Assembly: GCA_007922305.1 (NCBI GenBank)
Contig: ML677385.1
Coordinates: 9,280,869 to 9,344,868 of the forward strand
Origin: Dermatemys mawii
Taxonomy: Eukaryota; Chordata; Testudines; Dermatemydidae
Reading direction: 5' to 3'
DNA length: 64,000 bases
Each line of letters opens with the position of its first letter. Positions within the stretch are counted from its first letter, which is position 1. A program made the translations under genes and the position numbers. The notes beneath the pieces are model-generated. The model searched no databases. It was not told the origin of the DNA and saw only the letters and a program-made list of their open reading frames with translations. This document shows, piece after piece, positions 49,401 to 60,509 of this stretch.

Positions 49401-51420
49401 AGAGAGCTTGTACACATTAAGTTTCTTTTAAACTGTTGAAGGTGTTGAAGAGATGACCAAGACTTAACTTAATAAACACAGACACACACTTCACAGTGAA
49501 AATTAGTTAGTCATTTGGTTATTTTTTCTAGATGTAGGTAATATTTTTATTGCTTGCTTGTAGGTTGTAGGTTTGTGTAAGTGCCTTTATTCTTTTATTG
49601 GGGCGCGGGTTGTTGTTTTTTCTCATGCACTACACACAATGTAGGCTATATAATAATATATGTTCATTATATCATTACTACTAGAGCTGGTCACATTTTT
49701 TTTGAATTTGAAAACTTGAATTTAAAAAAAAGGAAAATGCGTATTTTTCACTCAGCTCTAATTACTGCTTTTCCGAAATTTAAAATTTAGATAACTTTAA
49801 AGTAAAGGTCAACAAAAAAGGAATCCTATAGGAAAATCTTTTTCAAAAGCACCAGAGTTAGAAGCCAAAGTCCCATTGGAAAAGGGGACTTGAGACCTTG
49901 TCTGTGCAGGGCAGCAGCAGGGTCTACACAGAGCAGCTGGTGCACAACACATTTGGCATTGTCCACCAACTCTAGTGTGCAATGCTGTACTCTGAAGAGA
50001 AGACAACAGGACTTAGGCTCTGATGTGTGTAAGTCCTTTTTGAAAACACAGCTTTGGTGCTTTTGAAACTTTTATCCCAGACTATAGGATAGGAAAAAAA
50101 ATATTATGCACATGTGACTATATCAGAAAGAAGTTAATGCCACTGAATGAAAACCAGACAGTTAATTTGATTGAAAACTCTTTGTAAAGAAAATGAAATT
50201 GATGAATTATTTTTTATTGTCCAAAGCGTGGCATAAAGTCTGAGAGATTAATCAGATTTAAGTTCATTTGTAACACTCTATGGGCTACAGTGTGGCATTT
50301 ACATCTCCATTGCCTTCAGCAGGAGTTAGACTCTACATTTACTATCTGCACTTATAGGCCTGTGTGATAGCGAGATGAGGCCATGACCTTGCTTCTCGTT
50401 CTTGTGGAGGAGCAGGAACAAGTAGTCCTAAACTCCACAGATCTCCTGGACTACTATTCAGAAAGGTCCTTATGTAAGAGAGGGGACAGTTTCTTGTGCT
50501 GCTCTCTGGTCTCGTGCAGCCACACAAAGTGCTCCCATAATCTGACTTTAAGGTACATGACAATGGTAAGGCATAGTCTGGAGTTTTATGTTGACAGTGC
50601 TCCTTTAATGAACATTGAATTGTTATGTCACCTTTCACTGTTCCACTTCGCTAAGGGTTATGTAGTGCTTCTACCATGATGTAAAAGACTCAGAATGGTA
50701 CACTTTAAAGCACTTCTAATGATGGTATTGGGAAAATGCACAAAATAAAGAGGTTGATTAATAGGAAGATAAATAGCAGCAGTGGTGGATCTTTCCCAGA
50801 GTTTTCTGAAGTATAACTACAATGTGATTGCTGGGAAAAGCAGACTAATTATGACAGTGTTACTCAGCTGTAAATTCTGAGGTGATGTTTTGAAAGGCAG
50901 GGAATTTTGACTGTTCCTTCTGATTTCTCAGTAACTGTATTTATATAATAACATAGTCATTTTGAGTTGCTGGGGGATCATGTCTGAAAGGACGGGGAAT
51001 TTCAGTGCTGTTTTAGAGACAGTCCACTACCTCAGTGTGGGCAAACGCAAACCATGACACACATTGTTGAAGACTGCACCTTCCTGGAGGTCTCGAGCAT
51101 CATTGATAAGAATGTTGTGGCTTGGCTTGACCACAATACATACACCAATTAAATGTCAGAAAGCACATTTTTAGGTATAGTATAATGCTTTTCCGAGTGA
51201 CAAAATACAACATGGCTATCATTTTGAAGTAGGATTGCAGAACATCTATGTATAACTATGATGCTATATATTAAGGTGAACAATTTGTATTTACGGGGCC
51301 AATGTTTTGTTTTGCTCTAAATCAGGCTGTTTGTTTGATGTATTGCTAAATACTTACTTTGTACCTAACAGCACCTGCTGAGTTATTTATCATCTGAGGT
51401 GTAATGACACTTGTGCCTCG
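43485..51420. other. Long AT-rich stretch, nothing firmly recognised
   Basis: About 8 kb without a recognisable gene. A piece at 43990-44025 (ATCAGTGTAAATCAGGA then GTAACTCCAGTTGAA) resembles an amniote fold-back repeat. Another copy of the recurrent motif lies at 48246-48275 (GTTGATTTCGGTGGGCTTTGG). The interval 46370-47640 has higher complexity but no named family. The frames at 45186, 46372 and 50342-50679 show no motif. Confidence 0.35.
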
Positions 51421-51464
51421 GGAGATGACAAGTTTACTAGCAGCTGAATCGCTGTGATACTGCA

Positions 51465-52320
51465 TGGATGTAATTCATAAAATTCTGTGTGAAAAAGCCA
51501 AAAACATTGAACCTGGTGATATTTAGGGTCGCCAAACCTCCAGGATTGGCCTGGAGTCTACAGGAATTAAAGTTTAGTCTTTAAGTAAAGATTATGTTGT
51601 GTTGAAATCTCCAGGAATACGTCCAACCAAAACTGGCAACTCTAGTGATATTCTAAACAAAAAGAGCTCTCAGCCATGCTTGTGACCCTTTCTATCACTT
51701 TACATTGAGTCAACAGACATTCTAGGCTTTAGAGTGGTTTTTGGAGTTATTATGAGTGCTGATTGTGTTGTTGTTGGGTGGTTTTTTACTGTGCTAGGAC
51801 GTTTGTGTTGATTTGTGTCATGGCAAGTGAGGGGTGTGTGTATTTCGGGTTATTGTGTGTGCAGGTTGTGTTGCTGTATGGGTAGTTTTTGTTGTGCCAG
51901 AAAATTTGTGTTGATTTGTTCAGGCTGCAGTTGGATGCGTGGCAGTTGGGCCAAGTAATCCAGCACTGATTCTGTCTCCCTCATACAACCAATGGAACTC
52001 CTGCACAAAATAGCTATATAGTCAGGGTGGCGATTGACTGAGTTACTTCTGATATTACAGTGGTCTAGGACTCCTGGCAATTGCATAGATAAATGCCGTT
52101 TAGTAGTTGAACACCACTGGTGTAATTCATAAAGTTAAAACAGCTGAAAAATCTGGATGGCAACAGACAGCAAATGTCAGAGATGGTTCATCTTGATGAT
52201 ATTCTGAACCACAAAGAGCTCCCAGCCACGCTTGTAGCTATTTCTGTTGCATTTGCTTCGCTCAGACTCTACAGACTTAATAGCCTTCAGAGTGACAGGG
52301 TGACATGCCTGGAATCTTAT
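51465..52320. repeat. Local duplication, two diverged copies
   Basis: Copy one (about 51465-51745) and copy two (about 52117-52300) share TGTAATTCATAAA at their starts, then a TGATATTCTxAAC block, then AAAGAGCTCxCAGCCAxGCTTGT and a TAGxxTTxAGAGTG block. Between them, two further blocks about 99 bp apart (51763 and 51862 onward) share GxTTGTGTTG and TTTGTGTTGATTTGT. The nature of the unit is unknown. Copy one carries a MITE insertion. Confidence 0.7.
51524..51644. mobile_element. 121-bp hAT-like MITE with perfect 8-bp target duplication
   Basis: The ends TAGGGTCGCCAA and, reverse-complemented, TAGAGTTGCCAG form inverted repeats. GTGATATT flanks both sides (51516-51523 and 51645-51652). The interior contains CTCCAGG and CTCCAGGAATxxxTCCAACC blocks typical of a small reptile MITE family. 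The neighbouring duplicate at about 52195-52205 reads TGATATTC without the element, which serves as an empty site. Confidence 0.92.
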
Positions 52321-52751
52321 TGTATAGACCACCGGTGGAAGATTGACCCATATGCGCGCAAATATCAGATGCTAGCTGGATATCCCATCGAATCCCACAT
52401 CTGGATAAATTGATTTAGATCTGTAACTGGAAATATGTGACTGTTCTATAAATCTGAACCAAAGGGCATCACAGTACCAGAGTATCTCAGCCCTAGAAAA
52501 TGTGTGAATGCTCTATCCTTCCTGAGATTTTCCATACCTGTAAGGCTCTCCTAAAATCAGTGTTACTCTGCCCGTTTCCTTCTGAAATGCAGTGAAGCTC
52601 TAAAAAACCATGCACACACAAAAAGCACACATACTAGACAGCCTAAGAGTTATCTGAAATTACAAGTTGGTGATTTATTGAGCTTATTTATACTTAAGGA
52701 GCTGAGACATAAATGTCAGAAACTGGCAAATGTTGTATTTGAGGACTCTTA

Positions 52752-53026
52752 GGGTATGTCTACATTGGAGTTGGGAGGTGTGATTCCCGGTGCAGATATA
52801 CTCATTAGCTCAGCTAACTATAGCAAATAGAAGTGTGGGCGTTACAGCATGAGCTAACCACCTGTCTAAGCCCTCTTGGGTCACCTCTCCGATGGCTAGC
52901 TGGAGCTGCTTCCTGGGCTGCAGTGTCCACACCGATATGTTTTGTGAGGTAGCTTGAGCTGAGCTAGCATGAGTCTGTCTATATGCACTGGGAATTGAAC
53001 CTTCTAGCTGCAGTGTAGACATACTT
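52752..53026. mobile_element. 275-bp MITE with TTA target duplication
   Basis: The left end GGGTATGTCTACATTGG and the right end, reverse-complemented AAGTATGTCTACACTGC, are inverted repeats. TTA flanks both sides (52749-52751 and 53027-53029), which would fit a PIF/Harbinger type, though three bases can match by chance. The interior is rich in GAGCTAGC-type words and holds no transposase. The ends resemble those at 10956-11232, but the interiors differ. Confidence 0.75.
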
Positions 53027-53279
53027 TTAGCACATTAAGACAATTTGTGTGGTGTCCACAGATTAGAAGTGATTTTATATTTCTTGTAAAGGAAGATGCT
53101 TTTTCTTTTTAAATGTATTGATTGATTGATTGATTGATTTTTCTGCCAGATTTTATTTTCAGAGACCCATGTCTTGCATCTGAACAATTTACTCATGCTT
53201 AGCCACTTTTCCATATATTTTCTATCCTGAATATTCATGGCTTCAGAATACCCACCCAGTGAGTCTGGACATTTATCAG

Positions 53280-53520
53280 ATTATCTAAATGAGGGTTTAA
53301 GGCCAGATTTTAAAAAGTATTTAGATTTTGCTCTGTTCAGCACAGAAATGCCTCAGGGCACAAACACAGTTGGATGCCAAAGTCCAATGTTTGGGTGCCA
53401 AAGACATTCACAAAACCACCGCTCTGCTGCCACCTGTCCCTGTAGGCACCTAAATTTCCATGAATGGGCATGCACAATGCTGCCTAAATCCTGATGCTGC
53501 CCCGTAGGTAATGAGCGACT
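53280..53520. repeat. Possible fold-back-family fragment
   Basis: The words GGCCAGATTTTAAAAAGTATTTAG and TAGGCACCTAAATTTCCATG, given here in part, fit the same amniote fold-back family as 23971-24104 (GGCCAGATTTT..AAGTATTTAG and AGGCACCTAA). Boundaries are unclear. Confidence 0.35.
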
Positions 53521-53700
53521 TGAAGCCCTCACTCATGACTGAAGGTTGGCTACGTCTTCCAACTAGGCCTTCTTCTGTCTATCTTGCCTGTGTGGTTCAG
53601 TCCCAGAGGCATGCTCAGAACGTGCTTACACATCACACAAGACAGCCAGGGGCAAGCAGGTTGCCACCTTGTGGAGCAGGAAAGCTAGCACATGTCTGCC

Positions 53701-53852
53701 CCAGAATGCCCAATAGCCCAGTGGTTAGGGCATTACCTGTGATGGGGGAGTCCCAGATTCCCCACTCTGCCTGATTTGGGCAAGCCACTTCAACCCAGAC
53801 CTTGCACAGGTCAGATGGGTGTTCTATCCACCGGGCTATTGCATATTCTGGA
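53701..53852. repeat. tRNA-like hairpin element, 152 bp
   Basis: The left arm begins CCAGAATGCCCAATAGCCC and the right arm, read in reverse complement, begins CCAGAATATGCAATAGCCC. Pairing continues through the arms to a centre near 53776. Each arm has an A-box-like TAGCCCAGTGGTTAGGGCA or TAGCCCGGTGGATAGAACA and, downstream, a B-box-like word (GAGTCCCAGATTCC; GGTCTGGGTTGAAG). It is therefore two tRNA-like halves facing each other. It is not a functional tRNA: no cloverleaf with an anticodon arm can be supported. Confidence 0.75.
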
Positions 53853-54007
53853 GTGGATTCCACAAGTGGGGAGGGTGCCAGAGCTTGGGCTCCAGCCTCA
53901 GTCCAAATGTGTATGCCACAAATGAACAGCCCCTTGATTCAAGCCCTGCACGCCTCAGTCAGCTGACATGGGAACTGCCTCGGGAATTTAATTGCATTGC
54001 AGACGTA

Positions 54008-54866
54008 CCATAAGAGCATAAGAATGACCATACTGGGTCAGACCAAAGGTCCATTAAGCCGAGTATCCTGTCCTCTGACAGTGGCCAATGGCAGGTGCCC
54101 CAAGTGATCACCCAGTCCCAGCTTCTGGCAAACAGAGACTAGGGACACTGTTCCTGCTGATCCTAGGTAATAGCCATTGATGAACCTATCTTCCATTAAT
54201 CTGTCTAGCTCCCTTTTGAACCCCATTATAGTATTGACCTTCACAATACCCTCTGGCATGGAGTTCCAGAGGTTGTACAAAAAATACTTTCTTGTGTTTG
54301 TTTTAAACTTGCTACCTATTAATTTCATTTGGTGGCCTCTTGTTTTTGTAGTATGAGAAGGAGTAAATAACACTTCCTTAGTTACTTTCTCCATATCACT
54401 CATGATTTTATAGACCTCTATCATTCCCCTGCCCCCTTAGTTGCCTCTTTTCCAAGCTGAAAAGTCCCAGTCTTATTAATCTCTCCTCATATAGAAGCCG
54501 TTCCATACCCCTAATGGTTGTTGCCCTTTTCTGAACCTTTTCCAATTCCAATATATCTTTTTTGAGATGGGGTGACCACATCTGCATGCAGTAGTCAAGG
54601 TGTGGGCGTACCATGGATTTATATAGAGGCAATATGATATTTTCTGTCTTATTAGCGATCCCTTTCTTGATGATTCCCAACATTCTGTTTGCTTTTTTGA
54701 CTGCCGCTGCACATTGAGTGGATGTTTTCAGAGAACTATCCACAATGATGCCAAGATCTCTTTCTTGAGTGGTAACAGCTAATTTATAACACATCATTAT
54801 ATACGTATGGTTAGGATTATGTTTTCCAATGTGCATTACTTTGCGTTCATCAAGTCTCATTGTAAA
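54008..54866 (-). pseudogene. CR1 LINE: C-terminal part of the reverse transcriptase protein and 3' end
   Basis: Two overlapping minus-strand frames, 54860-54408 and 54424-54038, form the last 270 or so residues of the CR1 ORF2 protein, split by one frameshift near 54415. Recognisable blocks in order are QERDLGIIVD, ANRMLGIIKKG, LYKSMVRPHLDYCMQMW, LEKVQKRAT, YEERLIRLGLFSLEKR, then IEVYKIM, FLYNLWNSMPE and FKRELDRLM. The frame ends in a stop, and the 3' tail (CATAAGAGCATAAG with TACTGGGTCAGACCAAAGG) closes the element at about 54008. The polymerase active site and the endonuclease lie in the missing 5' part. This is the best preserved coding relic in the window, with long frames and one visible frameshift, which suggests a comparatively young copy. 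Confidence 0.92.
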
Positions 54867-54869
54867 GTT

Positions 54870-54960
54870 AATTGTGCTTATGCTCCTAAGTGCCTAAATC
54901 ACCTTTGAAAATAAGATTTAGACTCCTAAGTCCAATAGGCGTTGCAATGCTGAATGGAAT
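54870..54960. repeat. Possible fold-back-family fragment
   Basis: CTCCTAAGTGCCTAAATCACC and the following GACTCCTAAGTCCAATAGGCG resemble a repeat of CCTAAGT/AGGC words seen in reptile fold-back elements. It abuts the CR1 copy. Confidence 0.35.
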
Positions 54961-54994
54961 AAACCCCAAACACTTCAAAAAATCTAGACCTTAA

Positions 54995-54995
<1 letters not shown>

Positions 54996-55028
<33 letters not shown>
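54996..55028. repeat. (AT)n microsatellite
   Basis: An uninterrupted AT dinucleotide run of about 16 units. Confidence 0.95.
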
Positions 55029-55029
<1 letters not shown>

Positions 55030-55031
<2 letters not shown>

Positions 55032-56340
55032 TCTGCATGGATATCACCAAACAATTTACATTTTAAAAATTGTATGTTTTCTTTGAGAGAAAAAGTTTCA
55101 TGTGGAGGACTTTTTTTTAAAATGTAATCAGAGTACATCAGTGATCTCAATGTTTACATTCTTCAAAAAAACCAAAACAAAAAACACCGCACTATAAATA
55201 CATATATAAGTATAGAACAGATAGAAAAAGCTAGTCAGTGGTTCATTCCACAGGTTGATTTGAAACTGCAATGGAAATAAACCATGGAGTATGCTTAAAT
55301 TATTCTATTTGGAAGTGATAGTATTCATTAAATCATTTGGAATGAAGAAAGGTCTGTTTGTACATTGACTGTGAATTCAAAAATAGCCATGAATGCAGAG
55401 CCTTTAATCCTGGCAGAGTTAAGTACTAAGATGTCCTGGAAATTGATTAGATTTAGACGTAATGAACTTAAATGTGAAGGTCAATTAGTATGGGTAGATT
55501 GTTTTTAAGTTATTTAGACAAGAGTTAGGTTTTGCATATTTTATTCCTTTCACTGAGTAATTAATATGCAGACAGAAGGAACCTCAAAAAGAATTTAAAT
55601 AATGCTTAGCATTGCTTATGAAATACTGCACCTCTGTAGGCTTATTAAGCTTAATTTTATGTCATGAATAGAAATGTTGTGACACGGGTTTTACCGCAGA
55701 TGATTAATAGTTCTTAATGCTTTTCTAGACAATGCAGTTGGGACAATGAAATTCTTTTGTGGTATCTTATAACATAAATATTTAATATGTATCATAATAG
55801 AGTCTACAATGGCAGCAAATATCAAAAAGTGACACACTAGTCTGTTGGACATTTAGAAGGAAGTGATTCTAAAATTTCTTTTTGCTTTGTATATGAAGAC
55901 ACACGAACAACACCTTGGTGTAATACCGGGTTCTTTACTTTTAAATAGTGGCAATATAATCTGGTTTAGATATGAAGGGGCAGAAAATAGCACCAAGTTA
56001 TAAGCTTTCCAAACATCTCAGTTCACAATGCTCTTGTAGAGACTCTTGTAGAGTTTGACAATCAAATTCTTTGAAGATTCTGTGTACATGAAGTATGTTC
56101 TAGTGTGGGAATGCAGGGGCTGAGTAGCACAGTCATCCAGTTCTCTGAAAGCTTCCTTCCTCCCAACCTCTGCCTCTGCTAGAGCTCTGACAATGTGGAG
56201 GGCGAGGATCATGAAGTAGCCTGACTGAAATGCAGAGAGGTCAAGACCTGGGTGGGTGGCATCAGGCCTGTGTGAGAAATTGGGGGGCCCACTACATCAT
56301 GTTAATTGGGGTGTCATTTCCTTCTATTGCACTTGATTTA
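55030..56340. other. AT-rich DNA, nothing recognised
   Basis: A tiny tandem of CTCTTGTAGAG lies at about 56030-56052. No gene was recognised. Confidence 0.35.
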
Positions 56341-56486
56341 CACTGACATGATCATAGAATCATAGAGTTTGCCTTTGATCTTCCAGCCACCACATCTTAC
56401 GGAGAAGCCTGACCACCTTGGGCCGCACCCTCTGGTGTGTGGGTGAGAGCCCTTTGGCCCGCAGACCGAGCTTGCTGGAGCGGCGG

Positions 56487-56615
56487 GGGCTGGGAAGTTC
56501 ATTGCCAGATGGATGTACTAGTGGGTGAAGGGGCTGGGAAGTTTATTGCCTTGGGGGAAGTGAGCGGCTGCCAGGGGCTAGGAAGTTTCTTGCCCCGGGG
56601 GAAGTGAGCAGCTGC
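56487..56615. repeat. Three-copy minisatellite before the R2-like relic
   Basis: The words GGGGCTGGGAAGTTCATTGC, GGGGCTGGGAAGTTTATTGC and GGGGCTAGGAAGTTTCTTGC start near 56485, 56530 and 56574. The last two units also share CCxxGGGGGAAGTGAGC. Units are about 45 bp. Confidence 0.8.
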
Positions 56616-56619
56616 TGCA

Positions 56620-57262
56620 AGCCATCTGCTGCCAATACATAGAAAACCTGAATCGGAAGCCAGACTAGGGCAAGGCGTTCAAAGTGACATGAAAGTGGGA
56701 CACCAGCAAGCACTTCCTCTCCAGGGGCAGCTTCACCCTATTTGCTGACTGGAGGTTCAGTCACAGGGCCTGGCTCAACTGCAACCTGCTAAACAGAAAC
56801 GGCCACCACAGGAAACAGGACAAGCTATGCAGGAAGTGCAGCTACGCCAACAAGACACGTCATGTATAGCTCAAAGCGCCATTTGAGAGTTGGGCAGCCG
56901 TGACACAGTGTCATCCAAGATCGCCTGGCCAGAGCCATCCTCTCACCCATAGGGAAGGTTGCCATAAACTCCACCATCCCCAGATCGGACAGCCAGCTGT
57001 GACCGGAAGATCATCATGGTGGACGTCACAGTGCCGTTCGAGAACAGGACCACGGCCTTCCACGATGCCTGAGCTCAAATGGTACAGAAATATGCCTCTC
57101 TGGCCAAAACCTTGAGAGCTAAGGGTTACCAGGTCCAGACACACGCACTGGTCCTTGGAGCCTTAGGTGCATTGGACCCCAGTAACGAGTAAGTAATGAG
57201 AGAATGCAGAATCAGTCAAACTACTCTCGGCTGATGCAGCAACTTATGGTATCAACTGAGCT
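56620..57262 (+). pseudogene. RLE-type (R2-like) LINE relic: zinc motif and restriction-like endonuclease
   Basis: The order on the plus strand is: a FTLFADWRFSHRAWLN block (about 56727-56775); a zinc-knuckle relic with Cys codons at 56828 and 56837 and His at 56861, i.e. CX2C-X7-H, whose fourth Cys position (56876) is GCG, with an in-frame TAG at 56867; the endonuclease core IIMVDVTVPFENR (about 57007-57045), with the Asp codon at 57022; then AFHDA, KYASLAKTLRAKGYQ and LVLGALGALDPSNE; and, after a frameshift, YSRLMQQLMVS near 57220-57252. This matches the CCHC plus PD-D/K endonuclease C-terminus of R2-like non-LTR elements, which cut with a restriction-like enzyme instead of APE. The segment carrying the upstream PD residues is disrupted by a stop, frameshift and deletion. 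The polymerase is missing. R4, NeSL or Hero clades are alternatives. Confidence 0.75.
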
Positions 57263-57264
57263 TG

Positions 57265-59294
57265 GGGCCTTGATACAATTGTGTTCTGTTTTCATCAGTC
57301 TTACACAGGCTGGAGGCAAAAACTGGTTAAGAAGACTTCGAAAAAAGACTGGAAGCTGAGAGGGAGCCAGGAACTAGGAGTCTGTTCTGGGTCAATCCTG
57401 GATTGCAGAGACAGGAGAGAGATTGAAACTGGGAGCCAGTGAGAATGCAAGCGGGGACAGATTGAGCCAGGAGCTGGACAGAGAGACTGAGACAAAGAAG
57501 CCTGATCAATTCCCATTACATTGGCCATCCTGTCCACTGAGTGTGGCAGGAGTCCTATGGAAAAATAGTATGTAATTGTGTGATTAAAGGCCATATCTTA
57601 ATGCATATGCACAAGGGGGCTGAATTCTGGCATTTCCTAACTTTTGAGTGCTTGACTTTGCAATCTTAATATTTTCCTAACATTTTGTGTTTGTAATATA
57701 CGGGGACATAGCTTTAAATAGAGGTCAGTTATTGTTTTTCTAAATAAATAAACCAGAAAGTGGTAAACAAATGACAATAAACATAAGTCACCCTTAGGTT
57801 CCCAATAAGGCTACCAGTATTGCAGGCTGGCAATGCAAATCTGAAACACCCAAGTCTGCTAGCAGGTGTTATTCCTATTGAGAACAAGTTACATGAGTTT
57901 TGCTGTCTCACTAATAAAGGTGGCTCATTACCCCTCCATGGACAAAAGTGAAATGGAAGTAGGTCCCTGAAGAAAGAATGTAGACTATTAGCTGAGTAGT
58001 CCTCTTATTGAAGGCCTTGGAAAATCAAGCCATGAGCTTGAGTTGGCTATGTTATCTGACTGATAACTTCTGTCAGTAAAGTCAAACTCCGGAAAAGGGG
58101 TGAAGTTTTGAGTCTACAAAATGTGCAGCCTTGTCTTTTAGAAGGGGCAGGATATGCACCTAATCACAAATAGGTAGTTTTAAAAGTTAAACAAAAATAT
58201 CTATCCTCTCTTTGTGTTGGCTCTACTAGAAGAGATTATGGTGGTGTTACTTATGAATGTCTGTTTCATAAATTAATTGTCTGTGGATAGATGTTTATTT
58301 TGGTTTTAGGAAGATTAGATTTGTATAGTTATTTAAAAAAGAAAAGACTACTTATACTAATTACAGTACAGATCTTTGACTTGGCTTGGCTTGTGCTGAG
58401 ATATGCCTGCCTAATAAACACTACTTTCCCTCATCTGGCCCATTGAAAGCAGAGACTGAGACATCTTCCAGTGCAATGAATTTCCCTTCTGAGATACAGT
58501 GGAGAAGATGGCGTGAGGAGGCCATTTTTACACCAATGGGTGCCAGCATTTCTGAGTTTAGCCCTCTGTGTTTAATAGCATCAACCTGTGAAGGTGTGAA
58601 TTCTATCACTGTTGATGATATGAATGTATTGACTTCTATTTGATTTCCATTCTTTTCACTTTGTTATATATTTTGAAGGGAACAAGCACATATTTTAAGT
58701 CAACTGCTATGGATTCTTAAGTGCCCCCAGGCTTTTCTTCTTGATTCATGAGACCAGTTAGGGGAAAAGAATAAAGTAAGGATGTCATTATTAATTCGAT
58801 CATAGAAATACCATTTCAATATAGGTAAAGTAAATTTTATTACAGTTAGCAGTCTTTAGAATGTGATTGTTCCATCTGAACAGTAGTTGAAAGTCCCCCC
58901 TTCAAATGCACTCTAGTTTATAGGAAGATACTTTCCACTTCAGTGCTTTTTCTCAATATTTGAAACAAATTGGATGGAGATTACTGATTTGGCTGTAAAC
59001 ACAAATGGAGCAGTGACCGAAATTAATAGTCTGCCTTCAGAATTTCTTAGAAATCACTTTGCTTATCTGATAAAACCGTAACCAGGAATAAAAGTGGCTG
59101 TTTTAATATGTCGACTGAGTTGTTTACATGAAGCATTGCATTACTTTAAAAGGTTTAGCAAACTAATTCTAACATTTATAATGTTCTCTATGTTTTTTCT
59201 TTCACATTCTTGATGTAGTTCTTAGCTGATTTAATGAACTAAATGGATTTATTTTAAAAATGGGGCATGAGTAAAATTAGCTCACTATGTGTGT

Positions 59295-59330
<36 letters not shown>

Positions 59331-60400
59331 TTGCTAGTACTGATAAGTCAGCACTTTGTACTTCAAAAAAATTATTTACACTGTAAGCATTCGATAATAA
59401 ATTTTACCCAATTATCACTGGGATGGAATGTATAACTGGGGTGACATCCTGGCCTTTAAAGGCTCTATGGCTTTTTGACAAGAGCAGGGACATAAACCTT
59501 ATTATCCTGGCTGAAATCCATCTGGAATAACTACACTCTGTCTACCTAAATTATTCCTCTGGTTTCTAATGGATATGAAAATTATTCGTCACTTCTTCTA
59601 AAAACTGCTAGTACTCCTAGCACAAAAAGACTGCTGCATTCAGTCCCAATGATGGATGAATGATCTCTATATCAGATTTCAGATAGTGTAGGATGAAAAA
59701 TGGCATGCAAATTTAAAATGTTAGTAATAATAGTTAATCAGTAATTAGAACAGAAGGGATAGGGTGCTAAACCCTTCAAGTTAAACTCTAAAATATCATT
59801 TGAAGTGTGAATGTTTTAATGTAAATAGAAACTTGTACTTTCTTTGGATCTTCTTCACTCTAATACACTACAAATGTCATGTGCTTCCTCAGATGCTAAA
59901 TTACAGATATATTGTTAAACAAAACAAAAACAACAACAACAAAAACAAACAAACCCAATATGTTGCCCAGAGTTGGGAAGAGGATAGTGAGGTTAATGTG
60001 TCTGTTCTGGCTTTTTGACAAAACTTCATGCAAATTTGGTACATATTAACCATCTTCATTCACAGAAGATAAGTGGAACACACCATATGCAAATTAGATG
60101 CATAATTAGTATCCTGCATTGCTAGCACTGAATTACTGAAGATGCGCATGCACATAGAGATTGAACTAGGAAAGCAAAAGCAGTTACTTTTCCATATCTT
60201 GCCTACAAACCAAGCTTTGTCAAAATGAGATGCCAAAAGATTGTGTAGATGTTCAAAAGATAATCTTGTGCTCACTTGACTTCTGATGGGCTCTGTTACA
60301 CTTTGGAAGAACTTGATGTTTTGCTCTAGCCATCTTTCAATGGTGCTTGGATATCATGCTGATATGCTTGGGGTCTAGTTCCTCTAACGGTGATTCACTG
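57265..60400. other. AT-rich DNA with simple repeats
   Basis: Nothing was recognised except a (TG)n(TA)n run at 59287-59330 and an A/C-rich run at 59920-59955. The frames at 57301-57594 and 58386-58643 have no family motif. 57305-57500 is G/A-rich and could be LTR-derived, but this is a guess. Confidence 0.35.
59287..59330. repeat. (TG)n(TA)n compound microsatellite
   Basis: A TG run, interrupted once, passes directly into a TA run. Confidence 0.95.
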
Positions 60401-60404
60401 GGAT

Positions 60405-60500
60405 CTTATACACTTTGAGATTGACCATCATGATAATTTAGTCTGACTTCCTGCACATCACAGGTCACTGAACCTCACCCGCTCACTCCTGCTTTCACCC
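60405..60500 (-). mobile_element. Short CR1-like 3' fragment
   Basis: The words GAxxATCATGATxATxTAGTCTGAC, TCCTGCACATCACAGGxCAC and CACCCGCTCACTCCTG align with the CR1 piece at 27790-27875. Confidence 0.65.
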
Positions 60501-60509
60501 TTTGGCTTG

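Noticed and set aside
53701..53790. Possible functional tRNA gene
   Set aside because: A and B box-like words are present, but the arms pair with each other as a long hairpin and no cloverleaf with an anticodon arm could be made.
56350..56385. CR1 tail (CATAGAATCATAGAG)
   Set aside because: The words resemble a CR1 3' tail repeat, but the following sequence does not match any CR1 3' region I know.
58386..58643. 85-residue plus-strand frame with fairly balanced composition
   Set aside because: An 62-residue frame overlaps it on the other strand, and no known domain or repeat could be named; not enough to call a gene.
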